A stretch of DNA of 64,000 nt from an uncultured Eubacteriales bacterium (GTDB lineage: Bacteria; Bacillota; Clostridia; Peptostreptococcales; Anaerovoracaceae). The position numbers and the translations under genes are program-made. The notes under the pieces are model-generated. The model saw only the letters and a program-made list of their open reading frames with translations, ran no database searches and had not been told where the DNA came from. Shown here in pieces: positions 26,643 to 34,967 of the stretch. The DNA lies in contig CACYHR010000006.1 in assembly GCA_902774265.1 (NCBI GenBank), positions 1-64,000 of the forward strand. The letters run 5' to 3'. The stretch's first letter is position 1, and every line of letters begins with the position of its first letter.

Positions 26643-26795
26643 ATGATTGTATTCAAGATATTATTAATAATACTGATCTCGGCGCCGGTGGTCGGGCTGG
26701 GATGGATCCTGTATGCTCAGGTGAATAAATTCGTAAGACGAAAGAATGCGAAGGAAAAACAGTTAGCGGCCGAAATCAGAAGGAGGCGCGTATGA
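26643..26795 (+). CDS. Small single-pass membrane protein upstream of tmk
   Basis: Open frame of 50 codons starting ATG at 26643. The product begins MIVFKILLIILISAPVVGLG, one membrane helix (about 2-27), followed by a basic tail ending IRRRRV. Its stop TGA overlaps the tmk ATG (ATGA), which suggests coupled translation and supports it as a real gene. It has no clear ribosome site of its own; TTAAAAT around 26624-26630 may be a -10 region, so it could be translated from near the 5' end of the mRNA. Function unknown. Confidence 0.55.
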   Translation: MIVFKILLIILISAPVVGLGWILYAQVNKFVRRKNAKEKQLAAEIRRRRV

Positions 26796-27448
26796 GCATG
26801 GATCCATCGGAAACGAAGAAAGGCCTTTTTGTCACTCTTGAAGGCGGTGACGGAGCCGGCAAGACGACACAGATCAACAATATCGAAAGGTTCTTTGAGA
26901 AAAAGGGCCTTGTTGTTGTGCGTACAAGAGAACCGGGCGGCACAGAGATAAGCGAAAAACTCAGGGATATCCTTCTCGACCGGGAGAATGGCTCTATGGA
27001 GGCTGTGACTGAGATGCTGATCTATGCAGCTGCAAGGGCACAGATAGTCAGAGAACTGATCATGCCTGCACTGAATGAAGGAAAAGCAGTTATATGCGAC
27101 AGATTTGTAGATTCTTCGATCGCCTATCAGGAATATGGAAGAGGTCTCGGCAGTATAGTAGCTGAAGTAAATGAGATAGCGACGGGGGGACTCAGACCTG
27201 ATATCACATTCTGGATGGATATAGATCCCGAAAAGGGAAAAACCAGAGCATCCGGCGCTCGTGAACCGGACCGGCTGGAGCTCGAAGCAATGGATTTTCA
27301 TTACAGGGTATATGAAGGGTATAAAAAGATATGTGAAAACGATGCCGGAAGGGTCAGGAGAATAGACGCATCTCTTCCGGTGGATGAGATACGCGATATA
27401 ATTTACAGTTATCTGGAGGAATTGTGCGAGTCGAAGGGTCGGAACTGA
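26792..27448 (+). CDS. tmk: Thymidylate kinase
   Basis: Phosphorylates dTMP to dTDP with ATP for DNA synthesis. Protein of 218 residues. P-loop EGGDGAGKTTQ (about 15-25), DRY-like motif CDRFVDSSIAYQ (about 107) with TREPGGTEISE (about 48), and the lid region before EPDRLE. The ribosome site AGAAGGAGG lies about 7 bases before ATG 26792. It opens a block with holB, ricT and trmN6, a gene order conserved in Firmicutes and linking replication with RNA processing. Its 3' end overlaps holB by 25 bases. Confidence 0.95.
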   Translation: MSMDPSETKKGLFVTLEGGDGAGKTTQINNIERFFEKKGLVVVRTREPGGTEISEKLRDILLDRENGSMEAVTEMLIYAAARAQIVRELIMPALNEGKAVICDRFVDSSIAYQEYGRGLGSIVAEVNEIATGGLRPDITFWMDIDPEKGKTRASGAREPDRLELEAMDFHYRVYEGYKKICENDAGRVRRIDASLPVDEIRDIIYSYLEELCESKGRN

Positions 27449-28233
27449 ACAGACTGATAAGGGATATAACAGACGGTGCAAGAGCTGCGCATGCTTTTAT
27501 TACAGAGGGAAGATCCGGCAAAGCGCGGGATTCCTTTGTGAACAGCCTTATATCCGGACTCGAATGTACTGCGAAGGATGAGAAGCTGCGTCCATGCGGC
27601 TGCTGCCCGACATGCAGACAGATCGCAGCATCATCATGTATGGATATAGTCCGCATGACAAAAACTGTATCGAAAAGCGGAAATGCTTCGTACAGAACAG
27701 ATGATGCAGCAGCTTTTATTGAACGGCTCGGCATGGGTGCATACGGCAGATTTCTGATAGGAGTGATCGATGATGCCGACAGTATGAGCGAGGTGGTGCA
27801 GAACAAGCTTCTTAAGACGCTTGAAGAACCTGCAGACCGGACGATACTGATACTGGCTGCAGCAAACAGGGATGCGCTGCTGGAGACCGTCAGATCAAGA
27901 TGCGGAGTGATCAGAGTGTGTGAGTATACCGGCCCGGATGAAGAGGAAATGCAGACGGCTGCCGCTATTTCTGAAACGGCTGATATCTTCATGGATCAGG
28001 GAAGCAGGTTTTACAGATTCAGAGCTGCACTTGACAAAAATATAAAAAATAAAAATGACGCCATGTGCCTGCTTGACGCTATAGAGGACAGGGCGGAATC
28101 AAATATGAAAGAAGGGGTCTCTCCTGTATATATGGCGGAGCTTATAGGTATGGCGGAGACCGTAAGAACGGATATAATGCGTGAAATGAATCATAACAGG
28201 GCGCTCAGGAGAATGTATCTTGAGTCGCATTAA
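27424..28233 (+). CDS. holB: DNA polymerase III delta' subunit
   Basis: Clamp-loader subunit. Protein of 269 residues, shorter than the usual 320 or so. The Walker A region is degenerate (FITEGRSGKARDSF), as expected because delta' does not hydrolyse ATP. A zinc-binding cluster CGCCPTCRQIAASSCMDI (about 59-76) and the SRC-like motif VRSRCGVIRV (about 157-166) are visible, with LLKTLEEPADRTILIL in between. The start GTG 27424 has GGAGG at 27414-27418 and lies 25 bases inside tmk. The C-terminal domain is short and poorly conserved. Confidence 0.88.
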   Translation: MRVEGSELNRLIRDITDGARAAHAFITEGRSGKARDSFVNSLISGLECTAKDEKLRPCGCCPTCRQIAASSCMDIVRMTKTVSKSGNASYRTDDAAAFIERLGMGAYGRFLIGVIDDADSMSEVVQNKLLKTLEEPADRTILILAAANRDALLETVRSRCGVIRVCEYTGPDEEEMQTAAAISETADIFMDQGSRFYRFRAALDKNIKNKNDAMCLLDAIEDRAESNMKEGVSPVYMAELIGMAETVRTDIMREMNHNRALRRMYLESH

Positions 28234-28250
28234 ACAGGAGGATAAAAAAT

Positions 28251-29174
28251 ATGGTAGAGATAGTGGGCGTAGGCTTCATGAAGGCCGGCAAAACATATTA
28301 TTTCGATCCGGGAAATACAGAATTTGAGCTGGGAGATATGGTCATAGTTGAGACTGCAAGAGGACTTGAACTGGCACATATTCTTATCCCGAACAAATCT
28401 ATCCCGGAGGAAGAACTCGTAGCGCCTCTCAAACCGGTAGAGCGCAAGGCTACTGATGAAGATCTGAGAAAATACAAAGAAAACCTGGGCAAAAGAGATG
28501 ATGCCATGCGTGTTTGTGCGGAAAAGATCGCAAAGCACGGACTGGATATGAAGCTTATCGATGTTGAATTCATGATAGACGGATCGAAGATAGTGTTTTA
28601 TTTTTCCGCCGACGGAAGAGTGGATTTCAGAGAACTCGCAAAGGACCTGGCGGGATATTTCCGCAATAGAATCGAACTGCGCCAGATAGGTGTCAGAGAC
28701 GAAGCGAAAATGCTCGGAGGAATAGGTATCTGCGGAAGGCCGCTGTGCTGCAGCAAATGGCTGCACGATTTCCATCCGGTATCGATCAAAATGGCAAAAC
28801 AGCAGAATCTGTCGCTGAACCCTACCAAGATATCGGGTACATGCGGAAGACTCATGTGCTGTCTCAATTTTGAAGACAAGACTTACAAAGAACTGCGAAA
28901 AGGCATGCCTAAGGATAACGAGAGAGTAGAGACGCCGGACGGACTTGCCAAGGTCGTAAATGTCGATTATTTCAACGGCAGGATCAATACGCGAGGCATA
29001 GAGATAGATCCGGATACAGGTGAAGAGATATTCTCGCAGGAAATCAAGTCTTTCACAAAGGATGAGATTAAACGCAAGGGAAAGAAGGGGAAGCGTGCCA
29101 ATGATGCTGCAGACGATGATCTCGTTGATGATGCCGAGCTTCGTGCGCTTGAAGAACTGATGAGTGATTTCTGA
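28251..29174 (+). CDS. ricT: PSP1-domain protein RicT (YaaT)
   Basis: Part of the RicA-RicF-RicT complex that in Bacillus carries iron-sulfur clusters and guides RNase Y maturation of transcripts. Protein of 307 residues; PSP1 domain throughout, beginning VEIVGVGFMKAGKTYYFDPG. The conserved Cys cluster is present: GICGRPLCCSKW (about 160-172) and GTCGRLMCCLNF (about 197-208). The Lys/Asp-rich tail is typical. AGGAGG lies about 8 bases before the ATG. RicA and RicF are not in this window. Its TGA overlaps the start of trmN6. Confidence 0.93.
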   Translation: MVEIVGVGFMKAGKTYYFDPGNTEFELGDMVIVETARGLELAHILIPNKSIPEEELVAPLKPVERKATDEDLRKYKENLGKRDDAMRVCAEKIAKHGLDMKLIDVEFMIDGSKIVFYFSADGRVDFRELAKDLAGYFRNRIELRQIGVRDEAKMLGGIGICGRPLCCSKWLHDFHPVSIKMAKQQNLSLNPTKISGTCGRLMCCLNFEDKTYKELRKGMPKDNERVETPDGLAKVVNVDYFNGRINTRGIEIDPDTGEEIFSQEIKSFTKDEIKRKGKKGKRANDAADDDLVDDAELRALEELMSDF

Positions 29175-29929
29175 TGGATGATGCAAATGAACGCATAGAT
29201 GACATCGGTTTCGGAGGGCTGAAAGTTATTCAGAGCAGAGAATTCGGATATGGATTGGATTCTGTTCTCCTTGCAGCCTTTGCGGCCGGAGAAACCGGCG
29301 CCAGAGCTATTGCTCCGGGGTCTGCCGCGGCCGATCTCGGGACCGGAAACGGCATAGTTGCCTATATACTTTCACACAAGGTAAAGGATCTGCATATCAC
29401 AGGCTATGAGCTGCAGCAGCCGGCATATTCGAGGGCAGTCAGAGCTCTTGATCTGAATATTCAGGCAGACAGCACTCTGAAGGACAGAATAGGATTCATC
29501 AACTGTGATATCAGTGAAATAAACGGAATGGAGGATATGGATGCTGTAGTCAGCAACCCTCCGTACTTTCGCAGGCAGGGGGCGATAGCAAGTTCATCTG
29601 AGGAAAGGTATCTGTCGAGGCATGAATCCACTGCGGATATAAGAGATTTTGCGGATAAAGCCGCATCCATGCTCAGAAGAGGCGGCGGATTTTACATCGT
29701 GCACAGGCCGGACAGACTTGCAGACATCATCTCTGCAATGAGATCCGCGGGAACAGAGCCGAAATACCTGCAGTTTGTCGTACCAAAGGAAGGCGAGGCG
29801 CCGAATATAGTTCTTATATGCGGTATAAAAGCTGCCGGACCGGAGCTTCGTGTGCTGCCTCAGATAACCGTGCATAAGCATGGCGGCGGCTATACCGATG
29901 AAGTGCTCGGGTTATACGGGAGATTATAA
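29174..29929 (+). CDS. trmN6: tRNA1(Val) (adenine37-N6)-methyltransferase
   Basis: SAM-dependent methyltransferase of 251 residues in the TrmN6/YabB group, predicted to modify A37 of a tRNA. SAM-binding motif ADLGTGNGIVAYIL (about 54-67), NPPYF catalytic motif of N6-adenine methylases (about 127-131), and the leading VIQSREFGYGLDSVLLAAFA characteristic of this family. It overlaps ricT at ATG/TGA. It is the last gene of the tmk block and is followed eight bases after its stop by a MITE-like element. Confidence 0.88.
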   Translation: MDDANERIDDIGFGGLKVIQSREFGYGLDSVLLAAFAAGETGARAIAPGSAAADLGTGNGIVAYILSHKVKDLHITGYELQQPAYSRAVRALDLNIQADSTLKDRIGFINCDISEINGMEDMDAVVSNPPYFRRQGAIASSSEERYLSRHESTADIRDFADKAASMLRRGGGFYIVHRPDRLADIISAMRSAGTEPKYLQFVVPKEGEAPNIVLICGIKAAGPELRVLPQITVHKHGGGYTDEVLGLYGRL

Positions 29930-29936
29930 CGAGTAT

Positions 29937-30234
29937 GTAACAATTCAGCATTCGGCGGATCAGTCACAATTCACGGCTGTAAGGAAGCGACAGACAGAGA
30001 ATCTGTAGGAGCCGCTAAGAGTGCTGCGAGAAGGCTGCAGGCGAGCGGCTAAGGATCGGTCGTCGCAAGCGAAGCGTCAGACTAGATCCTCCGCGAGGCA
30101 AAGCCGACGAACTTAGCACTCTCGGTGACGGAAGCCTTCTCTGGATGGCGCTGCATTACAGTCTATGAATGATGATTGCGCAGATGTATTTCGCTCAAAT
30201 GCATCATAGAATCGGCCGAGTGCTGAATAGTAAC
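29937..30234. mobile_element. MITE-like element with 24-bp terminal inverted repeats (contains repeat copy 2)
   Basis: Imperfect terminal inverted repeats of 24 bp, 29937-29960 (GTAACAATTCAGCATTCGGC...) and 30211-30234, match at about 20 of 24 positions. The 298-bp element contains the dispersed repeat core 29961-30099, which also occurs inverted at 25385-25540. No transposase and no convincing ORF. I see no clear target-site duplication. The size, terminal repeats and second copy point to a non-autonomous mobile element. With the flanks it accounts for the 438-base gap between trmN6 and the next gene. Confidence 0.7.
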
Positions 30235-30274
30235 GGCGGCTGACCGGGATCTGTAATAAAGATTAATTCTGCAA

Positions 30275-30303
30275 TGTACAGCAGTGCGTTTTTCCTATAT
30301 AAT
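30275..30303 (+). promoter_or_regulatory. Sigma-A-type promoter for the small membrane protein pair
   Basis: TGTACA (30275-30280, 4/6 to consensus) and TATAAT (30298-30303, perfect) are separated by 17 bases. The start would be near 30310, about 58 bases before the first gene. It lies just outside the MITE-like element. Confidence 0.65.
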
Positions 30304-30367
30304 AGATTAGATAAGAAGGCGGCCTATGTTTACTGTGGCCGGGATATTGTAGAAAAGGAGAAAGTCT

Positions 30368-30703
30368 ATGATTACAGTAAGTGTAAAAGGCGTTCTGATC
30401 GGTGTTCTGCTGATAGCGCTGATAGTGCTGGTAGTGTATCTGATAATCCTGGTTTCAAATGTCACGGATACCGTCAAGAAAACAAATGCGATACTTGACG
30501 GCGGCACTGCTGTAGCTATCAGTGCAAAAAACAAAATCGATGAAGTCAATACCTCCGTTAAGGAAAGGGTAGACAAGGTCAATAATGTTGTGGACACAGG
30601 AGTCAGCACGGTCAAAGGCGCAGCGGAGAAGGTAACTGTTGCCGCAGATAAGGTCACTGGCGTTGCGGATAAGGTAACGGGCGCGGTCAGGCATACCGTG
30701 TAG
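30368..30703 (+). CDS. Small membrane-anchored helical protein (DUF948-like)
   Basis: Protein of 111 residues. One N-terminal membrane helix (about 8-32) is followed by a long helix with repeated Lys-Val patterns and a tandem repeat near the C-terminus (AAEKVTVAADKVTGVADKVTGAV, where AxKVTx recurs every 7 residues). The layout resembles DUF948 and general-stress-type proteins of Firmicutes, but I cannot assign a function. ATG 30368 has AAAAGGAG upstream. It is followed 21 bases later by a gene with the same kind of N-terminal anchor. Confidence 0.75.
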   Translation: MITVSVKGVLIGVLLIALIVLVVYLIILVSNVTDTVKKTNAILDGGTAVAISAKNKIDEVNTSVKERVDKVNNVVDTGVSTVKGAAEKVTVAADKVTGVADKVTGAVRHTV

Positions 30704-30724
30704 CACAGGATAAGGAGGGAAACA

Positions 30725-31498
30725 ATGGGTTTGACAGTTAATCAGGTACTTGTTATATGCCTCATCCTGGTGCTGATCGCATTTGTCGTTGTCGTTGCAA
30801 GACTCGTCAGTCCGACGCTTGAACTGATAGCTAAACTCAAAAAACTCAGTGAAGACGCTCAGAATGCAGTTGACAGTTCGATGAACATAGTCGACATGAC
30901 GGGGAACAGCATTATAGAAGCAGCCAATGCAGTAGTTGAGGATACATCACCTATAATCAAGACAACAACAGCTGCAGCAGCCGGAGTGCTGGGACTTAAT
31001 ACAGTGACCGCAATCGTACGCGGTGTTACGGGCAGGAGTCTGATCCTTTCGACTATAGCTAACAGAAGAGCCGCCAGACAGGCCCGCAAGGAGCTCAGGA
31101 CATCGACACAGCTGCTCAAGCAGGTAAATAAGCAGGCAAAGTTAGAGCAAAAGGCAATAAAGAATGCCAGAGTGACGGCTATCAAGGCCCGCAAAGCCGA
31201 GGAAAAGGCTGTAAAGCGCGTGGATCGCAAGCTGGTAAGAGCAAGAAGAAAGGCGGAGCTCAAAGGGATCAAAGCCGAAGAGAAAGACAGGCTGAAAGCG
31301 ATCAGAGCTGCAAAAAAAGCCGCTGCCTACAGAAAGAAAGCGGCACAGCAGGCGACAGAAAGACTTAAGAAATCCGAGAGAGTCGCAAAGGGAAAAGCTG
31401 CCGCAAAATTGACGAAAAAAATCGTAACAGCAGCTGCCGCAAAAGCAGTAGATAAAGTTTTCGGCATTGACGGCAGTGAGGATGACAGCTTTGATTAA
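30725..31498 (+). CDS. Membrane-anchored basic coiled-coil protein
   Basis: Protein of 257 residues: one N-terminal membrane helix (about 7-28), a helical part, a hydrophobic stretch (about 80-105), then about 125 residues that are extremely rich in Lys, Arg and Ala (about 110-235) and likely form a long basic helix, ending in an acidic tail GSEDDSFD. AAGGAGGG precedes the ATG. It forms a pair with the preceding gene, sharing anchor type and promoter. I do not recognise a family. A basic cytoplasmic helix could bind nucleic acid or anionic membrane, but this is inference. Confidence 0.72.
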   Translation: MGLTVNQVLVICLILVLIAFVVVVARLVSPTLELIAKLKKLSEDAQNAVDSSMNIVDMTGNSIIEAANAVVEDTSPIIKTTTAAAAGVLGLNTVTAIVRGVTGRSLILSTIANRRAARQARKELRTSTQLLKQVNKQAKLEQKAIKNARVTAIKARKAEEKAVKRVDRKLVRARRKAELKGIKAEEKDRLKAIRAAKKAAAYRKKAAQQATERLKKSERVAKGKAAAKLTKKIVTAAAAKAVDKVFGIDGSEDDSFD

Positions 31499-31547
31499 AA
31501 AGCCGTACAGGAAGCATAATACAGACAGCAAAACAGATAATCGGAGT

Positions 31548-31575
31548 TCAGCACGCGGATATATCCGCATACTGA
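31548..31575 (+). other. Palindromic hairpin upstream of murA
   Basis: GCGGATATATCCGC (31555-31568) is a perfect palindrome, extended by TCAG (31548-31551) and CTGA (31572-31575) across 3-base bulges. It is followed by no T-tract, 36 bases before the murA start, so it may be an operator or a leader hairpin. Confidence 0.4.
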
Positions 31576-31610
31576 GCTGTAAACTAAAATAGATTTTCAG
31601 GAGATATTTA

Positions 31611-32885
31611 ATGGCAAAAATACTTGTCAACAACAGCGGACCTCTTCACGGAGAGGTCGTAATAAGCGGCGCAAAGAATTCGGTTCTGCCGCTTCTGGCC
31701 GCGACATTGCTTACTGAGGAGACCTGTATAATAGAGGATACTCCGGATCTGGTAGATGTAGCGGTGATGAAAAAGATGCTGACGAACTACGGGGCACAGA
31801 TAGATGATTCCGAACCGGGTGTCATCAGAGTTTCTGTACCTGAAATCATTTCCTGCGAGGGAGATGCCGATCTCGTTCAGGAAATGAGGGCGTCGGTTTT
31901 CACTATGGGACCGCTTCTCGCAAGAGCAGGCAAAGTCATAATGCCTATGCCGGGAGGATGCACCATAGGCAAGAGACCTATCGATCTGCATCTCAAGGGC
32001 TTCAGAGCACTCGGAGCAGAGGTTGTTGAGGACCATGAAAATGAAAAGGTCATAGTTTCCGTAGGTGAAAAGGGCCTTACGGGTGATGTGATATATCTGG
32101 ATTTCCCGAGTGTCGGAGCAACCGAGAATATACTCATGGCAGCGACTCTTGCAAACGGAACGACTATCATAGAGAATGCGGCAAAGGAACCTGAGATCAT
32201 CGATCTTGCCAATCTGCTGAACAAGATGGGTGCAAGAATAAAGTATGCCGGTACTGACATGATCAGGATCGAGGGTGTGGACAGGCTTACAGGCTGTATA
32301 CATGCCGTTATTCCTGACAGGATCGAGACGGGAACATTCATGCTTGCAGCTGCTATCACAAGAGGGGATATACTTGTAAAGAATGCGCTGCCGGGGCATG
32401 TCAGACCTATCATAGCTAAACTCAAGGAGTGCAATGTGGGCGTAGATGTCACTCCGGAAGGCATTTATGTTGATGCCCGTGACAGGGAACTCATCGCTAC
32501 AGACATAAAGACTCTGCCGTATCCTGGATTTCCTACGGACATACAATCGCCGTTCATGGCATTTCTGACAACTGTAAAAGGTCAGAGCAAGGTACGTGAG
32601 ACCGTATTTGAAAACAGGTTTATGCATGTTGTCGAACTCAACAGAATGGGTGCCGATATTTCAACGGAAAACCGTGAGGCGATCGTCCCGGGCGGAAAGA
32701 AACTCAGAGGTGCGAAGGTCAGAGCTACCGATCTGAGAGCAGGCGCGGCAATGGTCCTTGCAGGTCTTGTCGCAAAAGGTACTACAGAGGTCAGTGAAAT
32801 ACATCATATAGAGAGAGGCTATGAGAATTTTGTAAATAAATTCAAAGGCCTCGGAGCAGATATAATGAAGATAGAACACGATTGA
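31611..32885 (+). CDS. murA: UDP-N-acetylglucosamine 1-carboxyvinyltransferase
   Basis: First committed step of peptidoglycan synthesis: transfers enolpyruvate from PEP to UDP-GlcNAc; the target of fosfomycin. Protein of 424 residues, full length. The N-terminal KNSVLPLLAATLL and the catalytic loop MPGGCTIGKRPIDLH with the active-site Cys (about residue 120) are present, so the fosfomycin-sensitive Cys form is kept. Late motifs DLRAGAAMVLAGLVAKG and HIERGYE are intact. GGAG at 31600-31603 precedes ATG 31611. Firmicutes often have two MurA copies; only one is seen here. Confidence 0.96.
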   Translation: MAKILVNNSGPLHGEVVISGAKNSVLPLLAATLLTEETCIIEDTPDLVDVAVMKKMLTNYGAQIDDSEPGVIRVSVPEIISCEGDADLVQEMRASVFTMGPLLARAGKVIMPMPGGCTIGKRPIDLHLKGFRALGAEVVEDHENEKVIVSVGEKGLTGDVIYLDFPSVGATENILMAATLANGTTIIENAAKEPEIIDLANLLNKMGARIKYAGTDMIRIEGVDRLTGCIHAVIPDRIETGTFMLAAAITRGDILVKNALPGHVRPIIAKLKECNVGVDVTPEGIYVDARDRELIATDIKTLPYPGFPTDIQSPFMAFLTTVKGQSKVRETVFENRFMHVVELNRMGADISTENREAIVPGGKKLRGAKVRATDLRAGAAMVLAGLVAKGTTEVSEIHHIERGYENFVNKFKGLGADIMKIEHD

Positions 32886-32912
32886 TTCTGATGATTCACA
32901 GGAGGTAGGACA

Positions 32913-34826
32913 ATGGCTGATATCCAGTATCTCAGAGTATCTCAGGCTTCTGGCTGAAAAATATCCGAATCGCAGAGCTGCAAGAACAGAGATAATCAAT
33001 CTCAGGGCGATCCTGGCTCTGCCAAAGGCGACTGAATTCTTTCTCAGCGACATACACGGAGAGTATGATGCGTTCCAGTATTTCGTAAGATCCGGCTCCG
33101 GAATGATAAGGATGAGGATCGATGAATTATTCGGCAATCTGCTGACTGTAAAGGAATGTGATGATATTGCTTCACTTATATACAATCCGCAGGCAGAGAT
33201 AGCCAGACGCAAAAAGAGTGAAGTCGATTTCGACGCATGGTGCAAGGTAGCTATCAGAAGACTGATTGCTATCTGCCGTGTCGTTTCCAACAAGTATACG
33301 AGATCCAAGGTAAAGAAACGTCTTCCTAAGGCTTCGTCATATATCATGGATGAGCTTCTCTTTGCTGATGATGTACCTGACAGACACAAGTATTACGATG
33401 AGATCATCGATACTCTCATCGAATACGGAGCTGCAGAGGTGTTCATGTCGGATCTGACTGAGACTATCAGCAATGTGCAAAATCCCACATGATCATGGAC
33501 TATCTGATGGCCAATCAGGGCGTGGATATACAGTGGGGCAATCACGATGTGCTCTGGATGGGTGCAGCCTGCGGCAACAGATGCTGCATTTCCACCATAA
33601 TCAGGATCAATGTCAGATATAACAATTTCGACATGCTCGAGGTAGGATACGGATTCAATCTGAGACCGCTGGCATCGCTTGCGGAGAAGATATACGGTGA
33701 TGATCCGTGCGAATTCTTCAAGCCGAATCTGCTCGAAGTCAACAAATACGACCCTATCCCGCCTGAACTTGCAGCAAAAATGCACAAGATGATCTCGATC
33801 ATACAGTTCAAGATCGAGGGGCAGGAAATACTCAGACATCCTGAATACAGGCTCGATAAGAGGAATCTGCTGCTCAATATCGACTTTGAAAAAGGCACCG
33901 TCATGGTGGACGGCAGGGAATATCCGATGAGAGATATGAATCTCCCGACTATCGATCCGAAGGATCCGCTGAAACTGAGCGAGGAGGAAGAAGAAGTCAT
34001 GGTGGCTCTCGAATCCTCTATAATCAATTCAGAGAAGCTTCAGAAACATATCGATTATCTGTTTTCACACGGTGCCCTGTACAAGGTGATGAACGGAAAT
34101 CTTTTCTATCACGGTTGCATACAGCTGGATGAGAACGGAGAATTCAAGACCATCACTATAGACGACGGCAAATACAAGGGAGCTGCCTATATTCGAAAAC
34201 TCGATGAGATGATCCGTGAAGCCAGGTTCAATCCGCGTGACGGCATGTCATCTGCCGATGCGGCGTCTATCATGTGGTATCTATGGCTGTCAGAGGATTC
34301 GCCTCTGTTCGGAAAGGATAAGATGACGACCTTCGAAAGGTATTTTATCGAAGACAAGGCGACTCACAAGGAAAACAAGGTGCCTTACTACAGGCTGATG
34401 GATAAAGAGGAAATGGCGGACAAGATACTGGAGGATTTCGGTCTTGATCCGAAAAAAGGAAAGATCCTCAACGGTCATGTGCCTGTCAAGCTTAAAGACG
34501 GCGAAAAGCCTGTAAAAGCAGGCGGCAAGCTCTATGTTATAGACGGAGGAATATCAAAGGCTTATCATAAGACGACCGGAATAGCAGGCTATACTGCGAT
34601 TATGACGTCAAAACACATGTATCTGGCCGAGCATAAGCCGTATGAACCTCTTAATGAGGACGGTACACAGGTATTCCACAGACCGGTCATGCATCTTGAG
34701 GATACTGTTCCGGAGAGAATAAGGATCAGGGATACGGACACGGGAGTAGAGCTGCGCGAGCAGATAGCCAATCTTGAAGAGCTTCTTTATGCATTTAAGA
34801 GCGGCAGCATCAAGGAAATATATTGA
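32913..34826 (+). pseudogene. fbp: Class III fructose-1,6-bisphosphatase, broken by a duplication and a deletion
   Basis: The start (ATG 32913, GGAGG upstream) and nearly all of the FBPase_2 family protein can be read, but in three pieces. A 10-bp tandem duplication at 32926-32945 shifts the frame and stops translation after 14 codons. Removing one unit restores an open frame with YLRLLAEKYP, TEIINLRAIL and the metallophosphatase motif FFLSDIHGEYDAF. That frame runs to 33492 and ends right after DLTETISNVQNP. The rest resumes at 33489 with MIMDYL and QWGNHDVLWMGAA and continues to 34826, including FGKDKMTTFERYF, GHVPVK and DGGISKAY. Between the two parts the family's HxxGDIYDRG segment (about 17-18 residues) is absent. 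Both defects make a functional enzyme unlikely unless the assembly is wrong. Confidence 0.85.
32926..32945 (+). repeat. 10-bp tandem duplication inside fbp
   Basis: AGTATCTCAG occurs twice in a row (32926-32935 and 32936-32945). Deleting one copy joins MADIQ to YLRLLAEKYP in frame, so the duplication is the cause of the first frameshift. Confidence 0.9.
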
Positions 34827-34866
34827 TACTGTAGACTGATACAAATCGGAAAGGCGGAAAAATAAA

Positions 34867-34956
34867 ATGCTTTCAAGAATACTGGGAGGCGTACTGTTAG
34901 GAATGTGCATATGGTATATACTGCTTTTGTACAAGAATAACAGGAACAGACTGTAG
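34867..34956 (+). CDS. 29-residue membrane miniprotein upstream of prsW
   Basis: ATG 34867 opens 29 codons: one hydrophobic helix (MLSRILGGVLLGMCIWYILL) with a basic tail KNNRNRL. AAGGCGG lies about 9 bases upstream. The stop TAG is 11 bases before the PrsW gene, whose own ribosome site TAGGAGAA overlaps that stop. Position and composition support a real small protein; function unknown. Confidence 0.5.
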   Translation: MLSRILGGVLLGMCIWYILLLYKNNRNRL

Positions 34957-34967
34957 GAGAATAACTG

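Noticed and set aside
28230..29186. 318-codon open frame on the minus strand over ricT
   Set aside because: It mirrors ricT almost exactly, is rich in Ile/Cys/Tyr/Arg as antisense frames are, has no ribosome site and no family resemblance; ricT has clear motifs.
31608..32627. 339-codon minus-strand frame over murA
   Set aside because: Antisense of a well-recognised essential gene; composition typical of a shadow frame.
32913..33500. Programmed frameshifting in fbp
   Set aside because: No slippery heptamer at either break; the first is a clean 10-bp tandem duplication and the second lacks a conserved coding segment, so mutation explains them better.
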